Notes under the pieces: generated by a model
Told to the model about the DNA's origin: nothing
Seen by the model: only the letters and a program-made list of their open reading frames with translations
The model's database searches: none
Shown here: in pieces, positions 1 through 11,599 of the stretch
How positions within the stretch are numbered: the stretch's first letter is position 1
How the letters are laid out: the number at the start of each line of letters is the position of its first letter
Program-made: the position numbers and the translations under genes
NCBI GenBank assembly: GCA_018340375.1
Contig: JAFFJZ010000051.1
Location: forward strand, 310,001-374,000
Direction: 5' to 3'
Origin: Gonatopus flavifemur
Lineage: Eukaryota > Arthropoda > Insecta > Hymenoptera > Dryinidae
DNA length: 64,000 nucleotides

Positions 1-917
1 CGAAGGCATTTTTTTGTACTATACTTCATTTAGAACATACGGAAAATGTGTCTCAATGATTGAATTCGCAAATAAATCATCATATTCTAATGAGTTTCTA
101 ATTGAAAATGAATTTAATCTGAATTAAATCCAGTTTCTCGAAAGTTGTAACAAATTTCATTTTAGTCTATTTTTGTTCGAGTGTAGGATGAAATCAGACT
201 GAATTGAAAACTGTGTTTATCTTTTTTATTGAAAATTGCGGCCAGAACCAATTAGAATTTTTACACCGAGTGGAGTAAAGACAATAGTTCTAGAGGATAA
301 ATTCAAGATTTTTCAGAGGATGGAAACTGTATAAATTTTTCGATTCGGGGTATCACTGCAACATTTTTATTCCCGGCGATTGACATTTGAATTGTAATTG
401 TGTTTTTCCAACTTTGTGAGAGACAGTATTGACTAAACATGTGAGAATAATTCACGTGGAAAATGTATTGGAATCGATCCATTCAAGTTCCATGTTGTAT
501 TAAGATCGAAGTAACTTTTAACTCACATCAATGCGTTGGATTACGACGTTTTAGAAATTGGAATATAATTTCATGCCATTTCCGCATATTCCAAATCTTG
601 TACAATTGAAGCGCATATGTGTTAAATAGAATTCTGAACTTCCAAATTTGAGCAAAATTCAACTACAAGTTGTTGAGAGATCAGGATTCATCACAGTTTG
701 AACTACTCTTGAATATCTGTGTGTTATCTTATCGTTAAGACGCGATGCAAATGAAGTACAAATGAGCGTCATGTGGCTATCTGGGAACTTTCAAGATATA
801 CAATTTCCCATTGGGCATTCTTTATGGAAAAGAAGTATTAGTTCGAATACTTCTCGTGGAAATAGGATTAAGGAGTATCGAATCCCGGAAATATGTGACA
901 TACATCGCGTTGATAAT
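1..917. other. AT-rich sequence with no recognisable gene
   Basis: No frame here resembles a protein. The frame that begins near 762 runs into the MITE that follows and has no recognisable motif. I see no strong repeat or RNA structure in this stretch. Confidence 0.5.
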
Positions 918-921
918 TTAA

Positions 922-1204
922 CCCTTCAAGTACACACATCCTTTTACACTTTCGAAGTACATACAGGTGCGAATTCGGACCACGCAATTTTATCGATTAA
1001 TAACTCGGTTTCTTTTCGACCAATTTGACCTTTCTTTTTCTCAATTTGAAGTAAAAACTGTGCAGATTAATGTGGCATGGGAGAAAATTTACGAATATTC
1101 CACCCAATTAGTGAAAAAAACATGATAATAAAATCAATTTTTGACGAGCAACGAAAAATATGAAGAAGGTTAATGCGAATTTGCACCTGTGTGTACTTGA
1201 AGGG
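922..1204. mobile_element. piggyBac-type MITE flanked by TTAA
   Basis: The ends CCCTTCAAGTACACAC and GTGTGTACTTGAAGGG are inverted copies, and TTAA lies directly outside both (918-921 and 1205-1208). TTAA duplication with CCC...GGG ends is the mark of piggyBac-superfamily insertion. The left arm carries a second partial copy of the terminal block (GAAGTACATACAGGTGC), so it is longer than the right arm, much as piggyBac has extra internal repeats. No transposase is inside, so it would depend on another copy. Confidence 0.7.
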
Positions 1205-1207
1205 TTA

Positions 1208-1908
1208 AATGAAAACTCCATATGTAAGATCGAGTGTATGTGGCATCGATCTGATCGACGTTTTGTAGAAGAATCCTTACGTAGGATCGCAACATTCGCA
1301 GTTATGTAGCAACGCACTTATTTAGGATCAAGGCACTTATACAAAGGGATACCACATGTAGAATCAAGCAAATGTAGCATCGAGCATATGTATTGTGATA
1401 AAGTCCTTATGTGGGATCGCAGCTATGTAGCAACGCACTTATGTAGGAGCTAGACATGTGTACAAAAGAATGCCATTGTAGGTTCAAGCTTATGTAGCAT
1501 CGGGCACATGTAGCATCGAGCGTATGTAGGCTCGCGGCTATGTAGCAACATAAGTATGTAGCATCGAATTGATTGATATTTCATTAATCAAATCCTTATG
1601 TAGAATCGCAGCTATGTAGCATCGAGGCATCTGCACAAAAAAAATACTGTAAGTAGGATCGAGGATATGTAGCATCGAGCTGATCGACATTTGTTGAAAA
1701 AATCCTTATGTAGCATCGCACTCATGCAGCATCGCACTTATGTAGCATCGAGGCATCTGCACAAGGAAATACTGTAAGTAGGATCGAGCATATGTAGCAT
1801 CGAGCTGATCGACATTTGTTGAAAAAATCCTTATGTAGCATCGCACTTACGTAGCATCGAAGCACCTCAGCATAATATTGAGGATCGCCGTTATGTAGCA
1901 TCGAGGGC
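1208..1908. repeat. TATGTAGCATCGAGC minisatellite with higher-order units
   Basis: A 15-16 base motif close to TATGTAGCATCGAGC recurs dozens of times. Towards the right it is organised in about 126-bp larger units: the block GCTGATCGACATTTGTTG occurs at about 1677 and again 126 bases later, with more diverged versions at about 1251 and 1569. Frames through it are by-products of the repeat. Confidence 0.75.
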
Positions 1909-2064
1909 GACTACTGTCAGAAAATCGTCCAATGATGCGGATCGCAAAAAAAAATCCCACATTTTTCAACCGACTGGGATGGAACTCGTGTGGGAATACT
2001 ATCGGCTCACAACTAAAACTTGTTATAAATTTCATTGCAATCAAATAACAAGGAGCAAAGGTAT

Positions 2065-2451
2065 GCAAGGAAAGTGAAAATCATCTGTTAATTGCATATA
2101 AAATATTCATATGCATATTTCAGAACGAAAAGATAGTTTGTATTTTTCTCCCGCTGCGAGCGGGCGGAAAATACTTTCCTCCCGCTGTGACACATTCGCT
2201 TGGAATTCAGCACTTTCTCCCCTAAAAATAGGTCAGAAAGTGCTGAATTCCAAGCGAATGTGTCACAGCGGGGGGAAAATATTTTCTGTCCGCTCGCAGC
2301 GGGAGGAAAGTACTTTCTGCCCGCTCGCAACGGGAGGAAAGTACTTTCTGCCCGCTTGCAGCGGGAGGAAAATACAAACTATCTTTTCGTTCTGAAATAT
2401 GCATATGAATATTTTATATGCAATTAAACAGATGATTTTCACTTTCCTTGC
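2065..2451. mobile_element. Foldback MITE with GCAAGGAAAGTG ends
   Basis: Arms begin GCAAGGAAAGTGAAAATCAT and end with its complement. The left arm continues through AACGAAAAGATAGTTTGTAT to a GAATTCAGCACTTTCT centre and then reads back. The right arm has an extra direct repeat of a CCCGCTCGCAGCGGGAGGAA block, about three copies. A second, half-deleted member lies at 61.8-62.0 kb. All frames through it in both directions are palindrome artefacts. Confidence 0.75.
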
Positions 2452-2465
2452 AGTTGTGGGAAAAA

Positions 2466-2525
2466 ATAGTATGTTCACCTCGGGGAGAAGTGGGAAATTT
2501 CCCCCCTTGATGAACAATATACTAT
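2466..2525. repeat. Short ATAGTATGTTCA foldback
   Basis: ATAGTATGTTCACCTCGGGG is mirrored by TTGATGAACAATATACTAT. The same unit follows the MITE at 61995-62128, where an additional inner foldback is present. Here the inner part is missing, leaving a 60-bp remnant. Confidence 0.5.
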
Positions 2526-2598
2526 CAATTGAGCCGACTGGAGAACAATACATCCCCAAGTAACACGAGAAGTTCTTAGAATGCGATCGAACATTCTA

Positions 2599-2735
2599 CA
2601 TGGTTCACACTGACCTGGAAAGTCAGGGAAAATCAGGGAAAGTCAGGGAAATCAAAAAAGGTCAGGGAAAGTCAGGGAAGTGAAAAATAATCAGGGAAAG
2701 TCAGGGAAATCAAGGGAATTAGGGAACCGACTAAA
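2599..2735. repeat. AAAGTCAGGG-type subterminal repeat (degenerate element end)
   Basis: About ten copies of AAAGTCAGGG or AAAATCAGGG follow a degenerate CATGGTTCACACTGACCTGG start. That start resembles the CAGGGTTCCCACAGACCTGG start of the better preserved element at 56489. A matching repeat block at 7085-7150 may be the other end, with a DD41D element inserted between. Confidence 0.6.
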
Positions 2736-4956
2736 ACGTAGTGACAATTTTTTTTTCGAACAAATCATTTGAAATTCAGAATTTTCGCTTTTCACAGATG
2801 TAGGTAAGGTCTTGGAGAATACCCCCTAGAACTTTTGGTTTTTTTTTATCAATTGAATTCCGAGTAATTAGATAGAAAAAACGTCCTCGAATGTTGGTAT
2901 TCTCTTGAGTTATGTGAATATTATCCAAATTTTATCTGTGCTTTCATTCTCATCTTATAAATGATTTTGTACAGTTAAACAATCGAATTGTGCACCGAAT
3001 GAAACAGTTCTTATCATAACATGAGATGAAAATGAAAGACACAATATAATCGATTCATATGTTTGCATTGTGTGCTTTGTTTCTTTTTCTTTTATTTTTG
3101 GTGAATTCTACTGCTGGTTACTGTTCAAATATTTGTTCCTTTCTTCAATTTTGATATTTTGAGTTTTATTCAATCAATATACATTATAATAAAGATTGGT
3201 TATTTTCACGCGTACATAATCTTTGCATTGCAGTTAAAATTGGGAACATTTTTTCATAATCTTCTGAAACTCACTCAATCATACGTACACGCAGAGAAAA
3301 ATGCTTGCTGAAAGAATAACTTCAGTAAATCTTCTTTGCGGAATTGGCGAAAGGTTTGGTGTTACCGCAAAAATCTCGCTTGCAAGATATTTGCTGATTC
3401 AGTAATGTTTCTAGTAGCCTATATACCTTCAATGCCGGATTGCTGGATCAGCAACCCAATAAACATCAGTCTAAAAGATATCTTGAAGAGATCTAAAAGA
3501 TGTCGTATGCAACAAATTTAGATATGTTTGAGATGTCTCCCAGAAAAACATCTCTTAGATATCTTTCTGGAGTGAAAATTCTGGAGAATTTTCCTCCATA
3601 AATCACATCTTTCAATTATGAGGAAATTTGTATTTTGCTGAAAATGAAGGATTTTTTCCTCATTTTTGAAGACTATTCCTTCTTGTAGGAGTTGAATTCC
3701 TCAGACATTAACGAATGAATCATCAAATCATACTGGAAGATTCTCTAAAGTGTTACGGCCTCTAAGACAACTGTGCTACACGCAGAATAATCAGAACTTG
3801 TATCAACATTCAGTCACAATTTTCTGTCAATGGAAAAACGTATGTGCAATTTGTCTATTCCCACCTCAATTCTTACAAATGTATATGAACAATACTTCTC
3901 AATTTTTTGAAGATCCAATCTTCGAGATTTCATTAGTGTTTCCACAATACGAGACAATACGATATTTTCTGAAATATTGTGTTGTTCTTGAAAAATATGA
4001 AAATAATGATATCGTCTTGTTCTTGAATGATTCCTGTAATGAATCATCTTGATCTTGTCTTGACAATACCTCAAGAATATTGATCTTGTCGATAAACTTT
4101 CGGAATTTTATATGTTTAAGGAAATATATAAATATAAATATACGTTTGTATAATAAGTAAAATATAAATAGGTAATATTCGGAAAAATAAAGTTGTTATA
4201 TTTATTTATATAATATGTATAAGGGGCAGGATCCATTACAAAAAATATGAGTATAATCACCCCCAACGTGGTGCCCCAACATTTCTAAAAGAACAGACCT
4301 ATTGTGGCGCTGTTTATTTACTATCGTTTTTCAGTCTGAGAAAGATAGAAACTCTCCCGCCTATTTTAAAATACGGTTGGAAGAGTTTCTGTTTCTGTCT
4401 CTCTTACTCCCGCCATATATGGGCTCGGTCTATCTATACTACGTCTTTGTTATTTAACATTGTTTATATATCTGAATATAAAATATATATAGATATACAA
4501 AGTTCCTAACCAATACTGCAATAATTTACTTCGAAATTTGTCCTTATTGCATTGGTGGTTTTGATAATACAAGATCGAGATGTAGTCAAGATCTTGACCA
4601 ACTGATCTCGACGTTACGCTTTTCTCGATTGGTACATATTGTTCTTTTCTAGAATGCTATTTTATGCAGCTCGTCTCGATATTGTCTCGATTTCCAAGAC
4701 AAGACAAAACGAGATCGATAATTTCTCGAATCTCGCGGAAGCATTAGATTTCATAGGAAATAACAAGAATCTTGCAATTTTTGCTATAAATTCAAATTCA
4801 GTAACTTGAAAAACATGAGGAGAAAATCTTTTATCCGACTTCGGAGATGTTACTGGCATATTAGAACTATCATCTGAAGCAGTCATGCCCGATATTGAGA
4901 GTATTGATAATGTTAATATCGAATATCTCAAACCTCAAATGAAGATGAAAATAATT
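2736..4956. other. Gene-free AT-rich stretch with scattered foldback motifs
   Basis: No coding sequence is recognisable. Around 3450-3570 there are several AAGATATCTT-type palindromic motifs, and between 3780 and 4760 TCTTGTC and CTCGAT motifs recur in both orientations. These look like old foldback elements, but I could not define their ends. A block starting TACACGCAGAGAAAAATGC at about 3294 resembles the CAC-ended family but has no clear partner. Confidence 0.4.
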
Positions 4957-4958
4957 TA

Positions 4959-6958
4959 AAGTGTCGCGGGCGTTTTTTCCAAAAATAAAATGAGATACGA
5001 GAAAATTTTTCGGACAAAAATTGTAGGGTATCGAGGGGGACATCCGATGGTGGCCTTGGCTTTGACCTCAAATCTCATCTTCAAGGGCATTCTGAGGTCA
5101 ACTCTTGTTTTTTAAATAGCATCTCATATTTTTTACTGCAGATTTGGATTCTAGGTCAAAAACCAAGAAACTTTTGTCTGAACCATTTTCCTGAAATCCG
5201 CAAAGATGGCGCTCTAATCGATATTGTTCCATACTGAATCTGACATTAGAATAACTCGAAAACAAACGGTCTTGGAGGAGAATGTTTCGGACAAAAGTTG
5301 TCTGATTCCAAGGGGGACTCCTTGAACTGAAACGGAGGTGATGGGGTATAACAGACAAAACACAACACATTTCAATCGTCTACATCACTTGGATAATTTT
5401 AATGCAGTAGATGCTCAAAATGATGGCCTTCGACTTCAATACACATTTCAAAACGTTTCACAAAAGATTGCTGAACTCGTGCTAAAATATCTTCATTGAT
5501 GCTCGCGCATGCATTGATGATTCGTTGACGCATATTCTCAGGTGTAGTCGGTGCTTGTTGATAAACTGTATCTTTTATGTATCCCCATAAAAAAAAATCT
5601 GGAGAAGTAAGATCCGGAGAACGGGCAGGCCAATGAACTGGTCCACGACGTCCTATCCATCGTCCAGGATAATCTTTGTCCAATATTTCTCGAGTTGTGA
5701 CTGCATAATGGGATGGACAACCATCGTGTTGATACCACATATTCAATCGTTCCTGAATAGGTATGTCTTCAAGTAATGTTGGAAGTACTTGATCTAAGAA
5801 ATGTCTGTACTTCTCTCCATTTAGCGTATCTGCAATGAAGTACGGTCCAATTACTCGAGATCGAAAAATACCACACCAAACATTCACAGCCCATTGTCTT
5901 TGATGCTCTACTTGACGTAACCATCTTGGATTTTCTGTCGCCCAGTAATGCATATTATGTCGATTTACTTGACCATGATTGGTGAACGTCGACTCATCAG
6001 AAAATAATATGTTGATGAAGTTGTTATTGTGCATTTGCGCCAGACCCCATCGACAAAACTGTACACGATTTTCGAAATCATCACCGTGAAGGTCTTGATG
6101 CAAACAAATGTGATACGGATGGAATTTGTGACGTTTCAGTATTCGAAGAACACTTCTTCGAGAAATTCCCGAATGGAGTTCAATTTCACGAGAGCTCACG
6201 TGTGGATTATTGGCTACTGCAGCTAGTACATTAACTTCCGCATTTTCTCCGCTAACAGTTCTCATTCGATGTCGTTTTTCCCTTGTAACACTTCCCGTTT
6301 CTGAGAATAATTTTGTAATGCGTTGAAAATACCTAATGGATGGCGTTGTTCTTTCAGGAAATCGTTCTGCATACAAGTCATATGCTTGTCTGGGGTTCTT
6401 ATGCACTTCACCGTAAATGTAGATCATATCGATCTTTTCAGAAACCGTGTATCGGATATCCATGATTTTCAATTTGTCATAAACCAAGTAATAATCAAAT
6501 GTAACTGACAAACTGACTTTCAAAATCGTGAATTTTCACTGTACCCCGTCGTTTGTTTACATCGCGTGAGCTCTGAATGGTGGTAATGTAGACGATTGAA
6601 ATGTGTTGTGTATTGACAACTTTTGTACGAAACATTCTTTTGCAAGACCCTTCGTTTTCGAGTTATTCGAATGTCAGATTCAAAATGGAACAATATCGAT
6701 TAGAGCGCCATTTTTGCGGATTTCAGGAAAATGGTTCAGACAAAAGTTTCTTGATTTTTGACCTAGAATCCAAATCTGCAGTAAAAAATATGAGATGCTA
6801 TTTAAAAAACAAGAGTTGATCTCAGAATGCCCTTGAAGATGAGATTTGAGGTCAAAGACTAGGCCACCATCGGATGTCCTCCTCGGTACCCTACAACTTT
6901 TGTCCGAAAAATTTTCTCGTATCTCACTTTATTTTTGGAAAAAACGCCCGCGACACTT
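4959..6958 (-). mobile_element. Tc1/mariner-type DD41D element with about 400-bp inverted repeats
   Basis: The outer sequence AAGTGTCGCGGGCG is mirrored by CGCCCGCGACACTT, with TA outside each (4957-4958 and 6959-6960). The arms run 4959-5391 and about 6582-6958; the right arm lacks about 50 bases present in the left. They bracket one intact transposase frame. The right side continues as ATGCCCCACCCTGTATA, a common insect Tc1/mariner terminus, so the original end may lie near 6974 with the left end shortened. TIRs of several hundred bases are unusual for a 2 kb Tc1/mariner element. Confidence 0.8.
5399..6463 (-). CDS. DD41D Tc1/mariner-superfamily transposase
   Basis: Cut-and-paste DNA transposase acting on the ends of its own element. 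The open frame runs to 6523, but I place the start at the internal ATG at 6463 (MDIRYTVSEK...), which gives 354 residues, normal for the superfamily. An N-terminal helix-turn-helix part (about 1-110, with the HVSSREIELHSGISRRSV segment) is followed by the catalytic core: first Asp in LFSDEST, second in YQHDGCPSHY, third in SPDFFLWG. Forty-one residues separate the second and third Asp, so it is a DD41D enzyme, as in the rosa group, rather than DD34D mariner or DD34E Tc1. No stop or frameshift is present and all three acidic residues are there, so activity is possible. It is the only gene of its element and is read inward from the right-hand TIR. Confidence 0.88.
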   Translation of the reverse strand: MDIRYTVSEKIDMIYIYGEVHKNPRQAYDLYAERFPERTTPSIRYFQRITKLFSETGSVTREKRHRMRTVSGENAEVNVLAAVANNPHVSSREIELHSGISRRSVLRILKRHKFHPYHICLHQDLHGDDFENRVQFCRWGLAQMHNNNFINILFSDESTFTNHGQVNRHNMHYWATENPRWLRQVEHQRQWAVNVWCGIFRSRVIGPYFIADTLNGEKYRHFLDQVLPTLLEDIPIQERLNMWYQHDGCPSHYAVTTREILDKDYPGRWIGRRGPVHWPARSPDLTSPDFFLWGYIKDTVYQQAPTTPENMRQRIINACASINEDILARVQQSFVKRFEMCIEVEGHHFEHLLH

Positions 6959-7084
6959 TAAATGCCCCACCCTGTATATGGGTTATAGGCAGCTCAGGAG
7001 TGAACTAAGATTTGTAAAATCTAATAATTCGAAGATCTAAGCGAAATAAATCACTCAACTATTAAAAAATCAGTATTGCAAAAA

Positions 7085-7150
7085 ATGCAAAAAGGTCAGG
7101 GAAAATTCGCCAACTGAGTCAGGGAAAGTCAGGGAAAGTCAGGGAAACCA
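7085..7150. repeat. AAAGTCAGGG-type repeat, right-hand block
   Basis: Four to five copies of GTCAGGGAAA end directly against the 5.6 kb element that starts at 7151. They may be the far end of the repeat-ended element that starts at 2599, with its true terminus lost at that junction. Confidence 0.5.
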
Positions 7151-8289
7151 AAATTGAACCCACGGGAAGAAAAACTCGACGAGCGCTCGAACCGCGGTGA
7201 AAGTATTGTCCGAACGGTCACGTGGGGGACCGAAAAAAAAGTCGGAATTTTGGAAAACTAAAAATACTGGGTGATAGGGCTTGAAAAATCAATACGAGTG
7301 TTCGTCTACAATGTTTTTCTATGATCAATAGTTTTGGAGAAAAAAATTAAAAAGTACCTCTTTTTCTCGTACTAAAAATGAATGTTTTTTCATCTTAAAC
7401 TCGTTATAACTCGAGCGGTTTTCAACGTATCAAGATGAGTCTTGCAGATTCTGATTCAGAACACTCCCCCGAAGATGACGATCTCGACGAAATTTCCAAA
7501 AATTGATGCAAAATTAATGAATTTTCAATTTGAAGTGAAAACTTGGTTTTCAACGAAGAGCAAAACTTTGCATTGAAAAAGTGTCGGGGGAAGTATGAGC
7601 TACGAAAAACTTCCAGCGACAAAGTTGTTCGCTAGTGTGCGGACAAACTTTATGGAAAGTTTTAGATCAATTGGACTATTGGTTCGAAAGATACAGCGAT
7701 TTATCCATCAGCTCGCAACGGAAATTTCTCATGACTCTACGTCGTTTACCTGCTGAATACGAGGATCCGAATGAAAGGTTGCATTCACTCGATTACTCAA
7801 CGTAGATTCATGTTTTTTTGGTCGAAGCATCCAAATATCCAACTATTTTTGCAAAATTCGTTATACATTGTTTTTTTTACAAACACTTTTTATTCAACGC
7901 ATCATTGTTCAATCCTTATTCTACAAGATGAAAATTAAAGATTGAACATTTGTGTGCTCTCTCGAACTCAATAGTTTCCGAAACTTATTTCACGATTACT
8001 TGGCCAAATCTTATCGGAATGATATAAACATTGATATCCAGATTCGATGTGTATTGCCGAAGCTTGTAAAATGATTCGAATGATGAAAACATTTCGTTTT
8101 TCAATAATATTTGATAACGAATTAGTGGCTCTCAGGCTCGTGTTTTCCGAGTTTCAACGACACAAAGTGTCGAGCGAAATGTGAAATGAGGAAAACTTCG
8201 AACAATAAAGTTATGCTCTTATGTTTGAGGAAGTTTTTCTGGAGATTTGAAATTAATCGAACAAAAAATATGGGGTTTATGATTTATGT
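7151..8289 (+). repeat. Left 1.14 kb terminal inverted repeat
   Basis: Matches the inverted complement of 11600-12738 almost base for base. For example, the same 66-residue spurious frame can be read from both arms. The outer 60 bases differ most between the arms. Confidence 0.85.
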
Positions 8290-9196
8290 GAATCAAGCGG
8301 AGCCGCCGAGCACGCAGGACTTCGGTGATGACGAATGAAGACACAAAACATCAAATAAAAACAAATGCCTACATAGTAATTGCAACCGTAAGAATAGAAA
8401 ACATTGCTCCCTCCGATGTGAGAAAAAGTGCATAATTCCACATTTTCAACAATTTTATTATTGAATTTATTTTCCGGGTTAGTGTCATAATAATGTCTGA
8501 TAAAAACAGTTCAAAAACTGGTCGAAAACGTACAAGAAATCCGAACAACTGGATAAAGAACAAAGATAAAAAGGCTAAAAATGAGTTTTGTATATTCCGT
8601 ATATATATTTAGTATAATACAGTGTGCAATGGAATGGTGCTGTCAACAAATTCCTCAATTTTCCATGCATAACTGAGACATAATACATTGTATTTTCGCA
8701 GTCATCGATGTATAAATATTTCTGTATCTAACAGTCATCCAACCCATAGAGCATCGAAGATTTCATTACGACCGCAGAAATCTAACGTTCGAAATATTGG
8801 AATATTCTTGTAATATTGCTGCATGTCGTACTGAGATTTCAAAGTCCTTTCACAAATATTGCAATGTCTGCTAATCTTACATCGCAATACAAGATTTCTG
8901 AATTATTTTTGAAATATTTCAAGAACATTTATGAAATATTTCATTGTAATGTTTCTTTTGTAATATATCTGAGACATTGCAAATAGGTAACATTTCAGTT
9001 GACAGATTTTTGATATATTCTTGTGGAACAATATTGAAATGTAATGAAGATGAAAGAATGAAATACAATTGATACATTACTGAAATAATTTTTAAATAGT
9101 GTGTTACAGTCGATACAAACTTATTACTTGAAAATAATTATTCAATGTTGAGAACTTGGATAGTGTTTGGAATATCGGATTGTATAACGCGATCAT
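8290..9196 (+). other. Spacer between left TIR and transposase-like gene
   Basis: No coding signal. Between about 8755 and 9070 the motif AATATT followed or preceded by GCAAT or GAAAT recurs in both orientations. If the gene has an upstream exon it should lie here: a plausible acceptor (TTTGGTATTACAG) sits at about 9209, just at the start of the recognisable protein. Confidence 0.35.
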
Positions 9197-10812
9197 TTGG
9201 TATTACAGGGACGAGAATATGTTTCGACTTCTGGGAAATCTATTGCAGCTAAGCAATTCAAACCCGTAAATTCGTGCTGCGTAAAACAGTGTTTCCAAAA
9301 TATTCCTGTTCAACAACAACAAAAATTTCATGACACATTTTGGAACTATGGCAAATATGATTCTCAAAATATTTTCCTCGCTGGATTAATGAAAAAGAGA
9401 GCGCCAAATGTTACAGGAAATGCGCAGAATAAAGTTGTTTTGTGGAATTATTTTTTGCATGCTGAATTCGGTGACATAAAGACTTGTCAAAAATTTTTAT
9501 GTAATTTATTGAACATACGACAAGGGCGATTTACAACTATACAGAAAAAGATATTACATAATGAAACTATCGAAGATAGTCGGGGAAAACATGGAAATCA
9601 CGTAGTGCGATTGACCGGAGATGTAAAACAAATGATCCATCAACACTGTTTGTTAATTCCACACTCTGAGTCACATTATAAACGTCAAGCCGGTCAAACG
9701 TCTAGCTTACAATATTTTGATCATCCTAATTTAACACTGAAAAAAATATACGCTTTGTTTTTGGAATATTATACAGCGAAAACAGGTTGTGAAAATCCTC
9801 CGATTGATTTATCAACCTACTCTCAATATTTTAATCGTCATTTGAATTTTTCTTCCTCAATACCACGCACTGATGTTTGTAACATATGTTTTGGACAAGA
9901 GCGGCAAAACAATCTTGGTGATGAGTTCAAACAGCATAAAAAAAGTATAGAAGAGTACAAAATATTGAAAAAGAAAATGTTGGCAGAAGAAAATGTGTTA
10001 TGTCTTGAATTTGATTTCGGTCAAAATTTACCTTTGCCGAAAATTCCTGTATCAGATCAGTTCTACAAGAGATTGCTTTGGCTACACGTTTTTAACGTGC
10101 ATGTCTTCGGTGAACATGGCAGAAGTTACATGTTCTTTTTTTTAGAAGGAAATTTTAAGAAAGGTGGTAATACTGTGTGCAATTTTATCTTACATAGCTT
10201 AATTATTACAATAAAATTTATTTATTTTCGGATGGTTGCGGTGGTCAGAATGAAAACCGTGTCCTCGTCTCTTTCTTATCATCGTTGGCTCAAGAATTGC
10301 AACTTGAATTTGAACATGTGTATCCAGTTCGTGGACATTCATACTGCTCTTGCGATCGGAATTTTTGAGTATATGGCAAAAAAAAGAAACAACTTAAAAC
10401 TATTGAAACGGATGAAGACTACATTGATCTCATAGAAAGTGCAAGAAATCCACCATTGAAAATTGTCAGAGAAGTAGATCGCCCAGTCCGAGATTATGAG
10501 GTTCTGTTACAGGAAAATGTCAAAGATATTAAGAATCTGCAAATCAGCAAAGCAGTACGGATTCAATATTTCCCTAACGGTCAAATCAATATATTTCAAA
10601 GTTACAATGGAGAACCAAAAATTCATATCATCAAATCTTCAGTGAGTTTACATGCATTATGCAAATCACCACCAGCTGCTCCAACTGGCATAAGTGCAGA
10701 GAAGATGAAAGATTTACAAACTTTATTAAAATATTTGATTCCAAAAAGTGTAAAATTTTTTGAAAGCTTATTTTCGAAAATATCAATTAGAAAACCTAAA
10801 AATAAAGAATAA
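9197..10812 (+). pseudogene. Transposase-like protein (DUF7869-like), one frameshift and one stop
   Basis: The protein begins in one frame to about 10225, loses one base in a T run (TTTATTTTCGG), continues in the next frame, meets a TGA at 10366-10368 where the alignment expects Gly, and then runs open to 10812. The restored reading is about 530 residues. Recognisable blocks are a Cys-containing region TDVCNICFGQE (about residue 230), an acidic block LEFDFGQNLPLPKIP, a FYKRLLWLHVFNVH segment, and SDGCGGQNEN followed by RGHSYCSCDRNF. These blocks recur in proteins annotated only as DUF7869 in many animals. The pattern of spaced Asp residues suggests an RNase-H-like transposase core, but that is inference. 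The terminal inverted repeats around it support a transposon role. There is no ATG at the left edge; an acceptor-like TTACAG suggests the first exon is missing from view. Confidence 0.65.
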
Positions 10813-10936
10813 TTATTCACTCTAATGATATAATTTCTTTTTTTGGTTCAAAATATATTGTATGCAGTTTGAATCGTTTATTTACATGAATTTTTTACAG
10901 TGTATTGTGTCCAAGGGGGGCAATTTTGGTTCATTA

Positions 10937-11225
10937 CACGGAGAAAAAAGATTTCGCTATCTGAATGAAGCCGTCTTCGCTAAGTGGATTGAATAGGAAT
11001 TCGCTGTATTAACGAACCAATGCGCTGGATTAACGAACTAATTCGCTGTTTTTACGTATTGATTCGTTATAATTATCAGTACTTCGCTGGTCTTGCGAAG
11101 CTTGATTCGTTGAAAATATCATTGGCGTTTATTTCAGGAAACTTGCTTGCTGTCCATATAATAACGAGCGAATATCGCTGGAACAGCGAAATTCTTGCTA
11201 TTCCAGCGAATCTTTTTTCTCCGTG
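10937..11225. mobile_element. CAC-ended foldback element with TA flanks and TTCGCT repeats
   Basis: CACGGAGAAAAAAG at the left and TCTTTTTTCTCCGTG at the right are inverted, with TA on both sides (10935-10936, 11226-11227). Inside, TTCGCT occurs five times and its complement AGCGAA three times in 289 bp, beginning directly next to the terminal repeats. No frame is coding. Confidence 0.75.
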
Positions 11226-11227
11226 TA

Positions 11228-11334
11228 CCCTCACAACACAACTGCTTTCAGTTACCTTTCGATACCTTTCTGAAACGTGTAACACTTTCCAGAAAGGTAT
11301 CGAAAGGTAACGGAAAGCAGTTGTGCTGTTAGGG
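11228..11334. mobile_element. 107-bp hairpin MITE sharing a TA with its neighbour
   Basis: CCCTCACAACACAACTGC is mirrored by GCAGTTGTGCTGTTAGGG, and the rest folds on itself around GAAACGTGTAACAC. TA flanks are 11226-11227 and 11335-11336. The left TA is also the right TA of the CAC-ended element before it. Confidence 0.75.
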
Positions 11335-11599
11335 TAACATTGAATTCGAATTAAATTTGTCCGAATTCAATTCGACAATCATGTCTATAAACAATTCAAA
11401 GTACACTAGCATTTCCAAATCATTTATGACTGAAGAAAAAGTACAAATAATGAACTTTTATCACGAGGTTTGGATGTGTCATATATGATGTGAATGATAT
11501 CCAAACACGTTGCATGAGACATTTTAAACTTGTCTGAAATATATTTCAAGACATGAATATGATGTTATACAGGACCCGTTCATAACACGAGATCGTTTT

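Noticed and set aside
7422..7622. Identical 66-residue frames at 7422-7622 and 12267-12467
   Set aside because: Identity comes from the two TIR arms. There is no family resemblance, and the frame ends where the arm sequence happens to be open.
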